Of a stretch of DNA of 64,000 nt, positions 16,701-26,134 are shown piece by piece. The stretch comes from CBDDEC01 sp965198045. GTDB taxonomy: Bacteria; Chloroflexota; Dehalococcoidia; UBA2979. The notes under the pieces are model-generated. The model made no database searches, was not told the DNA's origin, and worked only from the letters and a program-made list of their open reading frames with translations. Made by a program: the position numbers and the translations under genes. The first letter of the stretch is position 1. Every line of letters begins with the position of its first letter. Location: assembly GCA_965198045.1 (NCBI GenBank), contig CBDAOL010000009.1:124001-188000 (forward strand). The letters are read 5' to 3'.

Positions 16701-18657
16701 AGGTCTCGCCCAGCGGCGGGGACGCCTCGACATCAAGTGTCTGGCCGTCCGGGAAGTACGCGCGGAGCCAGAGTTCGAGGTTGATCAACATCCAGACGCG
16801 GTGCCCGAACTCGGAGCCACCGTTCGCGCCGGCTTCGAGCCAGGCCGCGACGGCGTCGACATCGAGGAGCCCCCGAGCGCGAACCGGCTCGCCGAGCAAC
16901 AGGTCGCGCGCGACCTCACACAGGTGGCCCTGGGCGAACCAGTCCTCGAGCGGCACCTTGAACCCGACCTTGGGTCGCTCGAGGACGGAGCGCGGCACGA
17001 CGTCAGCGAAGGCCCGGCGGAGCACGTACTTCGACACCTCGTCGCGGTCGCGGAAGGCGTCGGAGTAGGACAGCCCGGCGCGCAGGCGGTGCAGTGGCGA
17101 GCGCCAGCGGCTCTTGTGTTGCATCGGCACGGTGAACATGAACTCGACGAGCTCGTGGTCGACGAACGGCACGCGCGCCTCGACGCCGCTCGCCATGGTC
17201 ATCGCGTCCGCGCGGTTGAGGAGGTTCTGCAGGTGCACCCGCTCGAGGGCGTACTGCACGCGGTCGTAGTCGCCGCGGTCGCCATGCCGATCGAGGGCGG
17301 CGGCGAAGTGACGTTCGCCCGCCTGCGCCTCGGCGGCCGCCGGGAAGAGGCGCGCGACCTCCTCGCTGGAGAACCAGCCGTAGCCGGCGAAGAAGTGCTC
17401 GCCGAGCGTCGAGGGTGCATGGCCCGGTCCATGCTTCCTCGCCAGCCCGCCCTCGAGGGCTCGGTGCAGCGCCGAGGGCAGACGTGCGAGGCGACGCGAC
17501 TTCGCGTAATCGCCGGCGATGTGCACGTAGTCTCCGTAGCCCGCAAAGATCTCGTCCGCGCCCTCGCCGGAGAGCACCACGGTGATGTCGCGCTTGAGCT
17601 CCCTCGACAGTTCGAACAACGGCACCTCGTTCGGCACCGCGAGTGGCGCGTCACGGTAGCGGATCAGTTGCGGCAGGCGGTCGAGGTAGTCCTCGCGCCC
17701 CATGCGCAGCTCGTGGTGGTCGGTCCGGTACCGTTCCGCGACCTCGCGCGCGAACGGCAGCTCGCCGTCGTCGACGTCATCCGTGAAGCCGATGGAGTAG
17801 GTCTTCACCGGCTCGTCGAGCATCTCCGCCATCAGCGCAACGACGATCGAGGAGTCGAGCCCGCCGGAGAGGTAGGCCCCAAGTGGCACGTCCGACATCA
17901 GTCGCTTCTCGACCGCCGAGGTCAGCAGCTCGCGCACCCGCTCGCGGTAATAGGGCTCGCCGAGGTCTTCGTGGCGGTCCGGAATCTCGACGTCCCAGTA
18001 CCGCTCGATGACGACTTCGCCATCGTGCCAGGTCAGGTAGTGTCCCGCCTCGAGCGCGTGGATGCCCTCGAACATCGTCAGTGGGGCCACCGGGTGCCGG
18101 AAGCGCAGGTAGGACGCGATGCCGTCGAGGCTCGGGCGGGTGTCGACGAGCCCGCTGGCGAGGATGGCCTTCGCCTCTGAGGCGAAGACGAGGTAGTCCT
18201 CCGTCTGCGCCCAGAACAGGGGCTTGATGCCGAGCCGATCGCGGGCGAGGAGCAGTCGCGCGCGATCGTCGTCCCACAGCCCGAACGCGAACATACCGTC
18301 CAGGCGGTTCAGGAACCTCGAGGGCTCGGCGTACTCCTCGTAGAGGTGGACAAGCACCTCCGAGTCGGTCTCGGAGACGAACTGGTGGCGCGGTGCGAGC
18401 TCGGCGCGGAGGGCGGCGTAGTTGTAGGTCTCGCCGTTGTACGTGAGCCAGACGTTTGCGCGCTCGTCCGTCAGCGGCTGCAGGGCGTTGGCGGAGAGGT
18501 CGATGATGCTGAGCCGGCGATGACCCAGATGGCACGCCGTTTCTTCGTGCTGGCCGCTGTCGTCCGGACCGCGGTGCGTGAGGGCAGCCGTCATCCGCTC
18601 GATGACGCCGGGCGGGGGCGTGCCCCGCCGCGCGACTACGCCAGCGACTCCACACAT
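16684..18657 (-). CDS. asnB: asparagine synthetase (glutamine-hydrolysing)
   Basis: 657 residues, cytoplasmic; makes asparagine, or amidates a related carboxylate, using glutamine and ATP. Start set at ATG 18657 because class II amidotransferases need Cys at position 2 (MCGVAGVVARRG). The glutaminase half has LGHRRLSIIDLS, YNGETYN and SDSEVLVHLYEEY-like elements; the synthetase half has the PP-loop VPLGAYLSGGLDSSIV (~253-268), YSIGFTDD and VVLSGEGADEIFAGYGDY. Followed in overlap by a phosphatidyltransferase and HAD phosphatase, so it may belong to a specialised pathway rather than bulk asparagine supply. That link is inference. Confidence 0.92.
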   Translation of the reverse strand: MCGVAGVVARRGTPPPGVIERMTAALTHRGPDDSGQHEETACHLGHRRLSIIDLSANALQPLTDERANVWLTYNGETYNYAALRAELAPRHQFVSETDSEVLVHLYEEYAEPSRFLNRLDGMFAFGLWDDDRARLLLARDRLGIKPLFWAQTEDYLVFASEAKAILASGLVDTRPSLDGIASYLRFRHPVAPLTMFEGIHALEAGHYLTWHDGEVVIERYWDVEIPDRHEDLGEPYYRERVRELLTSAVEKRLMSDVPLGAYLSGGLDSSIVVALMAEMLDEPVKTYSIGFTDDVDDGELPFAREVAERYRTDHHELRMGREDYLDRLPQLIRYRDAPLAVPNEVPLFELSRELKRDITVVLSGEGADEIFAGYGDYVHIAGDYAKSRRLARLPSALHRALEGGLARKHGPGHAPSTLGEHFFAGYGWFSSEEVARLFPAAAEAQAGERHFAAALDRHGDRGDYDRVQYALERVHLQNLLNRADAMTMASGVEARVPFVDHELVEFMFTVPMQHKSRWRSPLHRLRAGLSYSDAFRDRDEVSKYVLRRAFADVVPRSVLERPKVGFKVPLEDWFAQGHLCEVARDLLLGEPVRARGLLDVDAVAAWLEAGANGGSEFGHRVWMLINLELWLRAYFPDGQTLDVEASPPLGETSEVTP

Positions 18658-18841
18658 GGCCAGGCCCTCCGGGTTGCGGATCATAGCGGGCGTCCCCGAC
18701 CCGCGCGCGACCGCTGACGCCCCAAGATTCGCCGGGACGCGTGTTATCGTCGCCCTCGTGACGATGCTGACTCCTCATCTGCGCCGCGCCGCATGAGTGC
18801 TCGCGTGCGCTCCGGCGCACTGATCGAGGACCGCGCCCAGC

Positions 18842-19996
18842 GTGGAGGCCGTCGCCGCAGAGGTGGTCGCCGCCGGCTCGGCCGCCGTCGACCTCGAGTT
18901 CATGACCGAGGGCTACTACATCCCGGAGCTGTCGCTCGTACAGGTCGCCTGGGGCGACATCGACGCACCCACCGCCGTCGCCATCGATCCTCTGGCGGTC
19001 TCGCCTGCGCCGCTCGTGGAGGCGCTGGCGCGGTCAGACGTCGAGGTGATCCTGCACGCCGCTCAGGCGGACCTCGCGTTGCTCGCGGCTCGCTACGACC
19101 TGCGCCTCGACGGTCTGATCGACACACAGATTGCGGCCGCATTCGTCGGCATGGGCGAGCAGATCAGCTACAGCGGACTGGTCGAGCGCCTGCTCGACAT
19201 CGAACTCGACAAGGGGGCGCAATTCACCGAGTGGTCGCGCCGCCCGCTCTCACGCGATCAGCTCGATTACGCCCTCGACGACGTGCGTTACCTCCCCGCC
19301 GCGTGGGAGCGCCTACGCAAACGCCTCGAGGGTCGCGGGCGACTGGAGTGGGTCGCCGAGGAGTGCCAGCGCCTCGCCGAGACGTGGGCGGAGCGCACGC
19401 CGCCCGAGGAGATCTATCGACGGGTGCGCGGATGGAACCAGCTGCGCGCGCCCTCGCTCGGTGCGCTGCGGGCGCTGGCAGCCTGGCGCGAGCGCGAGTC
19501 GTTGCGGGTCAACCGACCGCCGAGCCGCCTCATTCACGACCGCACGTTGCTCGAAATCTGCCGACGGCCACCGAAGTCGCTGAGCGCCCTGCGTGAGGTG
19601 CGCGGCCTCGGCGCCGGCGTCGTCCAGCGCTACGGCGAGGAGATGCTCGACGAGATCGAGCACGGCGCGCAGGACCCGCCGCCGCTGCCACCGCGCCCGG
19701 ACCAGGTGCCGCGCGTCGGGCAGGCCTGGCCGGCGATCCTCGGTGGCATCGTGCAAACCCGCGCCCGCGAGGCCCGCATCGCCGCGCGCTTCATCGCCAC
19801 GCGGCGCGATCTCGAGGACGTGATCGCGTGGTGGCTGATCGGCGACCACGACGACGAGCCTGAACTCCCGCTGCTGGGTGGCTGGCGTCGCGGTGTTGCC
19901 GGAGACGATGTCCTCGATTGGCTGTCGGGTCGCACCACGATCGCGGTCGACGGCGAGAGCGAGTCCGGCGTCCGCATCGTCGAGCGCGAAGGCTAG
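18842..19996 (+). CDS. rnd: ribonuclease D
   Basis: 3'-5' exoribonuclease of the DEDD family acting on tRNA 3' ends. Exo motif I is AAVDLEFMTEGYY (Asp, Glu), motif II HAAQADLALLAARYDLRLDG, motif III YALDDVRYLPAAWERL. An HRDC domain follows (LRALAAWRERESLRVNRPPSRLIHDRTLLEI). 384 residues from GTG 18842, which has no ribosome site. An ATG at 18793 in another frame encodes SARVRSGALIEDRAQ, which looks like the usual RNase D opening, so one extra base near 18840 may have broken the true N-terminus. Divergent from asnB. Confidence 0.88.
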   Translation: MEAVAAEVVAAGSAAVDLEFMTEGYYIPELSLVQVAWGDIDAPTAVAIDPLAVSPAPLVEALARSDVEVILHAAQADLALLAARYDLRLDGLIDTQIAAAFVGMGEQISYSGLVERLLDIELDKGAQFTEWSRRPLSRDQLDYALDDVRYLPAAWERLRKRLEGRGRLEWVAEECQRLAETWAERTPPEEIYRRVRGWNQLRAPSLGALRALAAWRERESLRVNRPPSRLIHDRTLLEICRRPPKSLSALREVRGLGAGVVQRYGEEMLDEIEHGAQDPPPLPPRPDQVPRVGQAWPAILGGIVQTRAREARIAARFIATRRDLEDVIAWWLIGDHDDEPELPLLGGWRRGVAGDDVLDWLSGRTTIAVDGESESGVRIVEREG

Positions 19997-20006
19997 CGCA
20001 GTCCGC

Positions 20007-21590
20007 TCACGCCTGCGGGACGGGCCGCCCGGCGAGAACGCCAGTGACTGCGCCGCGTTCGACGGCGAGCTGCCCGTTCACCACGACGTACGGGATGCCG
20101 GCGGGCGGCACGCGCGGATCCTCGAACGTCGCCAGGTCGACGATGTCCGCATCGTCGAAGATGACGAGGTCGGCGAATGCGCCGGCCTCCACGACCCCGC
20201 GTCCCTCGAGGCCGAAGCGGGTCGCCGGTAGCTGTGTCACCCGCTGAATCACCTGTTCGAGGGGTCGCTCCGTGCGGCGTCGCAGCCGGCCCACCACCCG
20301 CGGGAAGCAGCCCCACGCGCGAGGGTGCGGGAAGCGCCCGTGCGGGATCGCGTCGCTGCCGATCATGTAGTCGTCGCGGTCGAGGAGCGTCATCACGTCC
20401 TCGTCGACCTGCTGCCAGCTGGCGACACTGCCCGTCGGGATGTAGCGGAAGCCGCACGTGAGCTGCTCCTCCAGCATCACGTCCGCCACCATCTCCTCGA
20501 TGCTGACGCCGCGCAGCGTGGCCGCGTCGCTGAACGACAGGCCCTCGAGGTGGGCGTTGGCTTGCGAGCCGATGTGGGTCCAGCAGGCGGTAGCCATCGC
20601 GCCCGGGAACAGCGTCCGGAACGCCTCGATCACCTCGTCTCGTCCGCCCTCGTCGGCGAGGCGTTCGAGCATGCGTTCGGGGCCACCTTCATGCAGGTCG
20701 CCGGAGAGGAAGTAGCCCGGCACGGTCGAGCCCACCGGGTAGGGGTAGCACTCGAGGGTGACGTCGACGCCGGCGGCCTTCGCCTCGTCGATCGGCGCCA
20801 TCAGCGCCGCCGTCTCGCCAGCGGTGGGGACGCTCGTCCGGAAGTGCGAAACGTGGACCTTCACGCCCGTGCGGCGGCCTACCTCGAGGGCTTCGCCGAC
20901 GCCGCTGCCGCCATCGGCACGGTCGTTGTTGTGGTTGCGGACGTGCGTGACGTAGACGCCGCCATGCTCCGCGACCACCTCGCAGAGCGCCGTCAGCTCG
21001 GCGGTGTCGCTGTACGACTGCGGGTAGTACGAGAGCCCGGTCGAGAGCCCGACGGCTCCGTCCTCGAGGCCTCGGCGGAGCAGCTCCTTCGCATCCTCGA
21101 GCAGCGGCCCCTCCAGCGGAACGTCGCGGAACCCTGCGACCGCGAGGCGCAGCGCGCCGTGGGGCACGAGCACCGCGACGTTCGGTGCGACCCCCTCGTA
21201 GTGGCTGCGCAGCGCGGCGATGGTCGACATGTCGAGCGCCGGGTCGGGTAGCCCGAGGATGCCCGAGAGGTACTGCCGGTACTCCTCGTACTGCCCTGCG
21301 GAGAGCGGGGCGAAGCCCATGCCGTCTTGCGTGATGATCTCGGTGGTGATGCCCTGGCGGATGCCGTTTTCGTGCTGCGGGTCGAGGAGCAACGCGCCGT
21401 CCGAGTGCGCATGCGTGTCGATGAACCCCGGCGTGACCATCAGCCCAGAAGCGTCGACGACAGCCACGTCGCCGGCACCGTCGATCTCACCCACCTCGAC
21501 GATGCGATCGCCCTCGATGGCCACGTCGCCGCGCTGCGGCGCTGCGCCTGTACCGTCGACGATCGTGCCGCCGCGGATCAGCAGGTCCAC
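20007..21590 (-). CDS. N-acyl-D-amino-acid deacylase family amidohydrolase
   Basis: 527-residue metal-dependent amidohydrolase, cytoplasmic. Start strand LLIRGGTIVDGTGAAPQRGD, metal motif PGFIDTHAHSDGALL (HxH near residue 65), EIITQDGMGFAP, THVRNHNNDR and SHFRTSVPTAG carry further His ligands, and MIGSDAIPHGRFPHPRAWG holds the late Asp and HPR motif typical of D-aminoacylases. Length and motif order fit the DAN family, which releases D-amino acids from N-acyl derivatives. Convergent with rnd and divergent from the GMC gene. Substrate range not predictable. Confidence 0.88.
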   Translation of the reverse strand: MDLLIRGGTIVDGTGAAPQRGDVAIEGDRIVEVGEIDGAGDVAVVDASGLMVTPGFIDTHAHSDGALLLDPQHENGIRQGITTEIITQDGMGFAPLSAGQYEEYRQYLSGILGLPDPALDMSTIAALRSHYEGVAPNVAVLVPHGALRLAVAGFRDVPLEGPLLEDAKELLRRGLEDGAVGLSTGLSYYPQSYSDTAELTALCEVVAEHGGVYVTHVRNHNNDRADGGSGVGEALEVGRRTGVKVHVSHFRTSVPTAGETAALMAPIDEAKAAGVDVTLECYPYPVGSTVPGYFLSGDLHEGGPERMLERLADEGGRDEVIEAFRTLFPGAMATACWTHIGSQANAHLEGLSFSDAATLRGVSIEEMVADVMLEEQLTCGFRYIPTGSVASWQQVDEDVMTLLDRDDYMIGSDAIPHGRFPHPRAWGCFPRVVGRLRRRTERPLEQVIQRVTQLPATRFGLEGRGVVEAGAFADLVIFDDADIVDLATFEDPRVPPAGIPYVVVNGQLAVERGAVTGVLAGRPVPQA

Positions 21591-21685
21591 CTCGCACTCC
21601 GATCTGCCACCGCCGCCGGCACTGCCTCGAAACCGGCGCGGAGCATAGCCTAGAGCCTCGTCGGGGGCGCACGAGCGGGGTTGGC

Positions 21686-23242
21686 ATGCCGGACGAGCGA
21701 TTCGCCGAGGAGTACGACATCGTCATCATCGGCGCCGGGTCGGCCGGCTCCGTGATCGCCTCGCGGGCCTCGGAGGAGCCGAACCACTCCGTGTTGCTGC
21801 TCGAGGCGGGGCCGGACTATCCGCTCGTCGGCGAGACGCCCTACGACCTCGTGAACTCGTACCGCAACTCCACCGTCGATCACGACTGGGGCCACGCCTA
21901 CCAGCCGACCGCGGAAGGGCGCTCAACCGGCTTCCCGCGCGGCCGTGTGACGGGCGGCTCCTCCGCCGTGAACACGACCATCGCGCTGCGCGGCGTGCCG
22001 GAGGACTACGACGGCTGGGCGGAACGCGGCAACGACCGGTGGTCATGGGAGCGCGTGCTGCCGCTCTTCAACCGCCTCGAGCGCGACCTCGACTTCGGCC
22101 ACGAGCCGTACCACGGAGACGCCGGGCCGATTACCGTGCGCCGCTACCCGCACGACGAGCTGAGCGAGACGCACCAGGCCTTCCTCGAGGCTGCTCGCGG
22201 CCTCGGCTACCCCGACTGTGCCGACCAGAACGACCCGCAGGGCTGGGGCTCGGGACCGCAGCCGATGAACAAACTGCAGCGCCTCCGCGTCTCGACTGCC
22301 GTCGGGTACCTCGCACCGGCGCGCATCCGCCCCAACCTGACGATCGTGGGTGACACCCACTGCCGGCGCTTCATCTCCGACGACCGCGGTCGCGTGACGC
22401 ACGTCGAGGTCGAGCGCGGTGGCGAGGTGCAGCGTGTGGCCGGCAGGCTCTTCGTGCTCAGCGCCGGCGCTATCCAGACGCCGCCGATCCTGTGGCGTAC
22501 CGGCCTGGGGCCGCGCCGGGACCTCGAGGGTCTGGGGATCGAAGTCGTAGCGGACGTTGCGGGGGTCGGCAGCAACCTGTGCGACCACCCGGCGCTGTCA
22601 GTGATGGCTACGCTGAAGGACCCGGAGCTGGCCAGCTCGGAGCTGCCGTTGATCCAGACGATCCTGCGCTACACCGCACCGGGCTCGGACCAGCGCAACG
22701 ACCTGCAGATCGAGCTGATCACATGGGTCCAGCGAGAAAACGCGTCCGGCGCCTTCTCGATCGCCGCCGTCCTCGAGCAGTCCTACAGCACCGGGACTGT
22801 GCGCGTGGACAGAGCCGACCCGCACGCGCAGCCGATCATCGAGCAGCACTTCGTCGAGGACGATCGGGACGCGCGGCGCATGCTGGCCTGCTTCAAGGAC
22901 GCGCTCGCGTTCGTCGAGGCGGAACCGCTTGCGAGCATGATCGACGAGCTGCGCTTCCCCGACCCGCTCAGGGCGCCAGATGACGAGAGCCTGCTAAATC
23001 TGATCCGCCGTCTCTCGGCGAGCGGCTACCATCCCTGCGGCACGGCGCGCATGGGACCGTCCGAGGATCCCGACGCCGTGGTCGACCAGTTCGGGCGCGT
23101 GCATGCGGTGTTGGGCCTCGTCGTGGCCGACGCTTCGATCATGCCGGAGGTACCGCGGGCGAACACGAACCTGACGTCGATATTGATCGGCGAGCAGATC
23201 GGCGAGTGGATCCGCACCCGTCCTGGCGACTATGGGCTGTGA
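21686..23242 (+). CDS. GMC-family FAD-dependent oxidoreductase
   Basis: 518 residues. Dinucleotide-binding fold EYDIVIIGAGSAGSVIASRA (~8-27), GMC signature 1 GRVTGGSSAVNTTIALRG (~88-105), signature 2 VLSAGAIQTPPILWRTGLGP (~256-275), and C-terminal GYHPCGTARMGP with the catalytic His followed by ADASIMPEVPRANTNLT. It oxidises an alcohol, such as choline or a longer aliphatic alcohol. No signal peptide. It ends 22 bp before the selenoprotein redoxin on the same strand, so the two may be cotranscribed. Confidence 0.93.
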   Translation: MPDERFAEEYDIVIIGAGSAGSVIASRASEEPNHSVLLLEAGPDYPLVGETPYDLVNSYRNSTVDHDWGHAYQPTAEGRSTGFPRGRVTGGSSAVNTTIALRGVPEDYDGWAERGNDRWSWERVLPLFNRLERDLDFGHEPYHGDAGPITVRRYPHDELSETHQAFLEAARGLGYPDCADQNDPQGWGSGPQPMNKLQRLRVSTAVGYLAPARIRPNLTIVGDTHCRRFISDDRGRVTHVEVERGGEVQRVAGRLFVLSAGAIQTPPILWRTGLGPRRDLEGLGIEVVADVAGVGSNLCDHPALSVMATLKDPELASSELPLIQTILRYTAPGSDQRNDLQIELITWVQRENASGAFSIAAVLEQSYSTGTVRVDRADPHAQPIIEQHFVEDDRDARRMLACFKDALAFVEAEPLASMIDELRFPDPLRAPDDESLLNLIRRLSASGYHPCGTARMGPSEDPDAVVDQFGRVHAVLGLVVADASIMPEVPRANTNLTSILIGEQIGEWIRTRPGDYGL

Positions 23243-23264
23243 CTGTTGAGCTAGAAAGAATGCG

Positions 23265-24302
23265 ATGACCACCTTCACCATCATCGATGCCGGTGCGCCA
23301 GCCGAGGTGTCGGCCAGCGTCGACGGCGAGCGCGTGCGCGTCGCCACCGCTGATGTCGAGCGCGCCCTCCAGTGGGAGCTCAAGCCGGAGGGGTTCTGCC
23401 TGGCCCTGTTTGCTACCCGGTGCCGGAAGACTCCGATCTCGTGACTGACGACGGCGTCGACATCGTCGGCCTCGCGAGACTGATCGGCCGGCCGCACGCG
23501 GTCGATGCCGCCGAGGGCGCGGCCTACCTCGGTGTGCCGGCGCGCGAGCGGGCGCAGGAGCTGGGGCTTCTCGACGCGCCCGACTTCACGCTCCCGGACC
23601 TCGAGGGCACGCCGCACTCGCTCTCGGACTACCGCGGGCGAAAGGTGCTGCTCGTCGCCTACGCCTCGTGGTGAGGCTGCCGCTATGACCTGCCCGGGTG
23701 GCAGGCCATCCACGAGGAGCTGAAGGACGAGGGGTTCACCGTGATCACGGTGGCCGTCGAGCGCGACGCGGGATGCGCGCGAGTGGATCGAGGCCGCGCA
23801 GCCCTCGCATCCGAGCCTCGTCGACACCGATCACCTGCTCGCCGAGCTCTACAACATGGTGAACGTGCCGACCGTGCTCTGGATCGACGAGGAGGGCCAG
23901 ATCGTCCGCCCCAACGACGTCGCGTTCACGACGGAGCAGGGCGGCAACTACGCCAACGTCTCGACCGACGACCAGATGGCGCTGCTTCGCGCATGGGTGC
24001 ACCGGGACACCGAGGCGAAGTCACCTGCCGCGGTGCGCGCCCTCCAACAGCTCCCGACCGAGGAGGACCAGCGCGCCCGCGCCGAGTTCGGTCTCGGCAA
24101 CTGGCTGTGGCGACAGGGCCGGCCGGACGCCGCCGCGCGCGCCTTCGAGCGCGCGGGTGAACTCGCACCGCACGACTTCATGATCCGCCGCGGCACGATG
24201 AAGATGGTCGACAAGGCCCCCTTCGGCGAGGACTTCCGAGCGATGGTGACGGACTGGCGCAAGCAAGGGAACGACTACTACCACCCGTTGCCGGTGGAGT
24301 AG
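23265..24302 (+). CDS. thioredoxin-like redoxin, predicted selenoprotein (two indels)
   Basis: Predicted 345-residue protein. Start ATG 23265 (MTTFTIIDAGAP); one base seems missing near 23402, joining KPEGFC to VCYPVPEDSDLV; the frame then runs through APDFTLPDLEG and KVLLVAYASW to TGA at 23672-23674 and on as GCRYDLPGWQAIHEEL. The TGA sits at the resolving/catalytic Cys position of redoxins, giving W-U-G-C-R (U-x-C). One extra G near 23767-23769 restores AREWIEAAQPSHPSL and the cis-Pro strand NVPTVLWIDEEG. A TPR-like helical tail follows (RAEFGLGNWLWRQGRPDAAARAF). A hairpin follows the UGA. The N-terminal ~90-residue domain has its own Cys pair (FC...VC). Reaction unknown; thiol or peroxide reduction likely. 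Confidence 0.82.
23685..23709 (+). promoter_or_regulatory. putative bacterial SECIS hairpin in redoxin gene
   Basis: Ten nt after the UGA, AUG-a-CCUGCC pairs with GGCAGG-c-CAU (9 bp with one A/C mismatch) around loop CGGGU. The loop is 21-25 nt after the UGA, matching the placement in the DsbA-type gene and in known bacterial SECIS elements. Confidence 0.6.
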
Positions 24303-24311
24303 CGCGAGCGG

Positions 24312-25112
24312 CTACCGCCCTTTGAACTCCGGGTCGCGCTTCTCGGCGAACGCACGCGGGCCCTCGAGGGCGTCCTCGGTCTGCCCGATGATCCAGCGCA
24401 ACGAGCCGCCGAACCGGAGTGCGCGCGGCAGGTCCATGTCCTGCGAAGCGTAGGCGAGCTCCCGTACCGCGCGCACCGCCAGCGGGGCATGCGCGGCGAT
24501 GCGCGAGGCCAGCTCCTGCGCCGTCGGCATCAGCTCCTCGGACGGTACGACCCGCGAGACGAGGCCCCAGGCGAGCGCCTGTTGCGCATCGATCGTGCCG
24601 CCGAGGAGCAGCAGTTCCATGGCGGCGGCCTGCGGGATCGCGCGCATCAGGCGCTGCGGCGCGCCGCCGCCGGGGAAGAAGCCTCGGACGATCTCCGGGA
24701 CGCCGAAGGTGGCGCCCTCGGCGGCGATGCGCAGGTCGCACGCCAGCGCCAGCTCGAGGCCGCCGGCGAGGCAGTAGCCGTTGATCGCGGCGATCAGCGG
24801 CTTGCCCGTGTCGAAGTTCATGAACGTCTCGACGGGAGCGGCGGAGAAGAACTCGCCCGCCGAAGATCCGCCGGGCATCGTTCCGCCGCCCTCGCTGCGT
24901 GCGGCCCGCTCCTTGAGGTCGAAGCCCGCCGTGAACACGCGGCCGTTACCGGTGAAGACGCCGACCCGGATCGCCTCGTCGTCGCGCACGCGGCGCATCG
25001 CCTCGACGAGGTCAGAGGCCATGGCGAGCGTGATCGCGTTCATCGCCTCCGGGCGGTTGAGTGTGATCGTCGCGACGCCGTCGGACAGATCGAACTGCAA
25101 TACGTCGCTCAC
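24312..25112 (-). CDS. enoyl-CoA hydratase/isomerase-family protein
   Basis: 266-residue crotonase. Start GTG 25112 (VSDVLQFDLSDG) is chosen since GGGGAGG lies 6 bases upstream; the longer TTG start at 25130 would swallow that site. Blocks: VATITLNRPEAMNAIT, GRVFTAGFDLKERA, INGYCLAGGLELALACDLRIA (first Glu), GVPEIVRGFFPGGGAP (second Glu in PEI-x-x-G), FAEKRDPEFKGR. Both catalytic Glu residues are present, so a genuine hydratase is likely. Third in a minus-strand set with ferredoxin and LLM oxidoreductase. Confidence 0.92.
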   Translation of the reverse strand: MSDVLQFDLSDGVATITLNRPEAMNAITLAMASDLVEAMRRVRDDEAIRVGVFTGNGRVFTAGFDLKERAARSEGGGTMPGGSSAGEFFSAAPVETFMNFDTGKPLIAAINGYCLAGGLELALACDLRIAAEGATFGVPEIVRGFFPGGGAPQRLMRAIPQAAAMELLLLGGTIDAQQALAWGLVSRVVPSEELMPTAQELASRIAAHAPLAVRAVRELAYASQDMDLPRALRFGGSLRWIIGQTEDALEGPRAFAEKRDPEFKGR

Positions 25113-25153
25113 GGCGGCCTCCCCGCTCAAGGCTCCGGACTCGAGGGTCGTGG

Positions 25154-26089
25154 CTAGCGGAACTCCGGCAGCACGCGCTCGGCGAAGATCTGCGCCGACT
25201 CACGCGTGTCACGCCCGAAGAACTCGATGTTGAACATCGTGCAGCCGAGGTCCATGTGCTTCTGGATCTGCTCACACACGCGCTCGGGCGTCCCGGAGAG
25301 CGCCAGGTCGCCGGCCGGGTTCCCCATGTGACCACCGAAGATGCGCTGCGCCGTCTCGATCATCGGCCCGGCGGCCGCCTCATCCTCGGCGATGGTCACG
25401 AGGCACTGCTGCGCCACGGTGATCTCGTCGAAGTCACGTCCGAGGTCGGAGCAGTGCTGCCGCAGCACCTCGACCTTGTGCCCGATGTTGTCCTGCTGCC
25501 CGGCGAGGTTGTTCCAGATGTCGGCCTCACGTGCCGCGATCCGCATCGTGACCTTCTCGCCGGAGCCGCCGATCAGGATCGGCACCTGTCGCGCCGGCTT
25601 CGGTTCGGTCACGACGTTCTCGGTGCGGAAGTAGTCGCCGTCGAAGGTGACCGGCTCCTCGTCGTTCCACATGCGCTTGAGCAGCGCCACGCCCTCGCGC
25701 AGTTGGCCGAGGCGGTCCTTGGTCGAGAGGAACGGCAGGCCGAAGTCGGTGAACTCGCGCGGCATCCATCCGGCGCCGAAGCCGGGAATGATGCGCCCGC
25801 CGGCGATGTGGTCGGCGGTGGCGATCGTCTTGCCGAGGTGTGCGGCGTTGCGCATGCCGAGCGGGGTGACGAGCGTCCCGATCTCGACCCGCTCCGTGGC
25901 CGCGGCCAGCGCCGGGATCAGCGTCCAGGCATCGAGCATCGGGATCTGAGGCGACTGCGGACCGTAGAGGTGGTCGTTCACCCAGATTGAGTCATAGCCG
26001 AGGCTCTCGAACTCCTCGGCCGCCGCGCGGCTCTCGGTCCAGGTGCGCTTGATCTGCGGAACGGTGACCCCGAAGTGCGCCTTCGTCAT
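25154..26089 (-). CDS. LLM-class (luciferase-like) oxidoreductase
   Basis: 311 residues, TIM-barrel luciferase-like family using F420 or FMN. Family features: opening FGVTVPQIKRTWTESRAAAEEFESLG, substrate/cofactor strand IWVNDHLYG, ERVEIGTLVTPLGMRNAAHLGK, GGRIIPGFGAGWMPREF, VPILIGGSGEKVTMRIAAREAD. GAGGTGAG lies upstream of the ATG. Downstream of the ferredoxin gene and upstream of a crotonase, opposite a P450: an oxygen- or hydride-dependent degradation module is a fair guess. Cofactor cannot be decided from sequence by eye. Confidence 0.88.
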   Translation of the reverse strand: MTKAHFGVTVPQIKRTWTESRAAAEEFESLGYDSIWVNDHLYGPQSPQIPMLDAWTLIPALAAATERVEIGTLVTPLGMRNAAHLGKTIATADHIAGGRIIPGFGAGWMPREFTDFGLPFLSTKDRLGQLREGVALLKRMWNDEEPVTFDGDYFRTENVVTEPKPARQVPILIGGSGEKVTMRIAAREADIWNNLAGQQDNIGHKVEVLRQHCSDLGRDFDEITVAQQCLVTIAEDEAAAGPMIETAQRIFGGHMGNPAGDLALSGTPERVCEQIQKHMDLGCTMFNIEFFGRDTRESAQIFAERVLPEFR

Positions 26090-26134
26090 GCTCTGCTCAC
26101 CTCACTGCTGTCACGCGACCCGCGGGGGACGTCG

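Noticed and set aside
16669..18180. 503-codon plus-strand frame
   Set aside because: Shadow of asnB.
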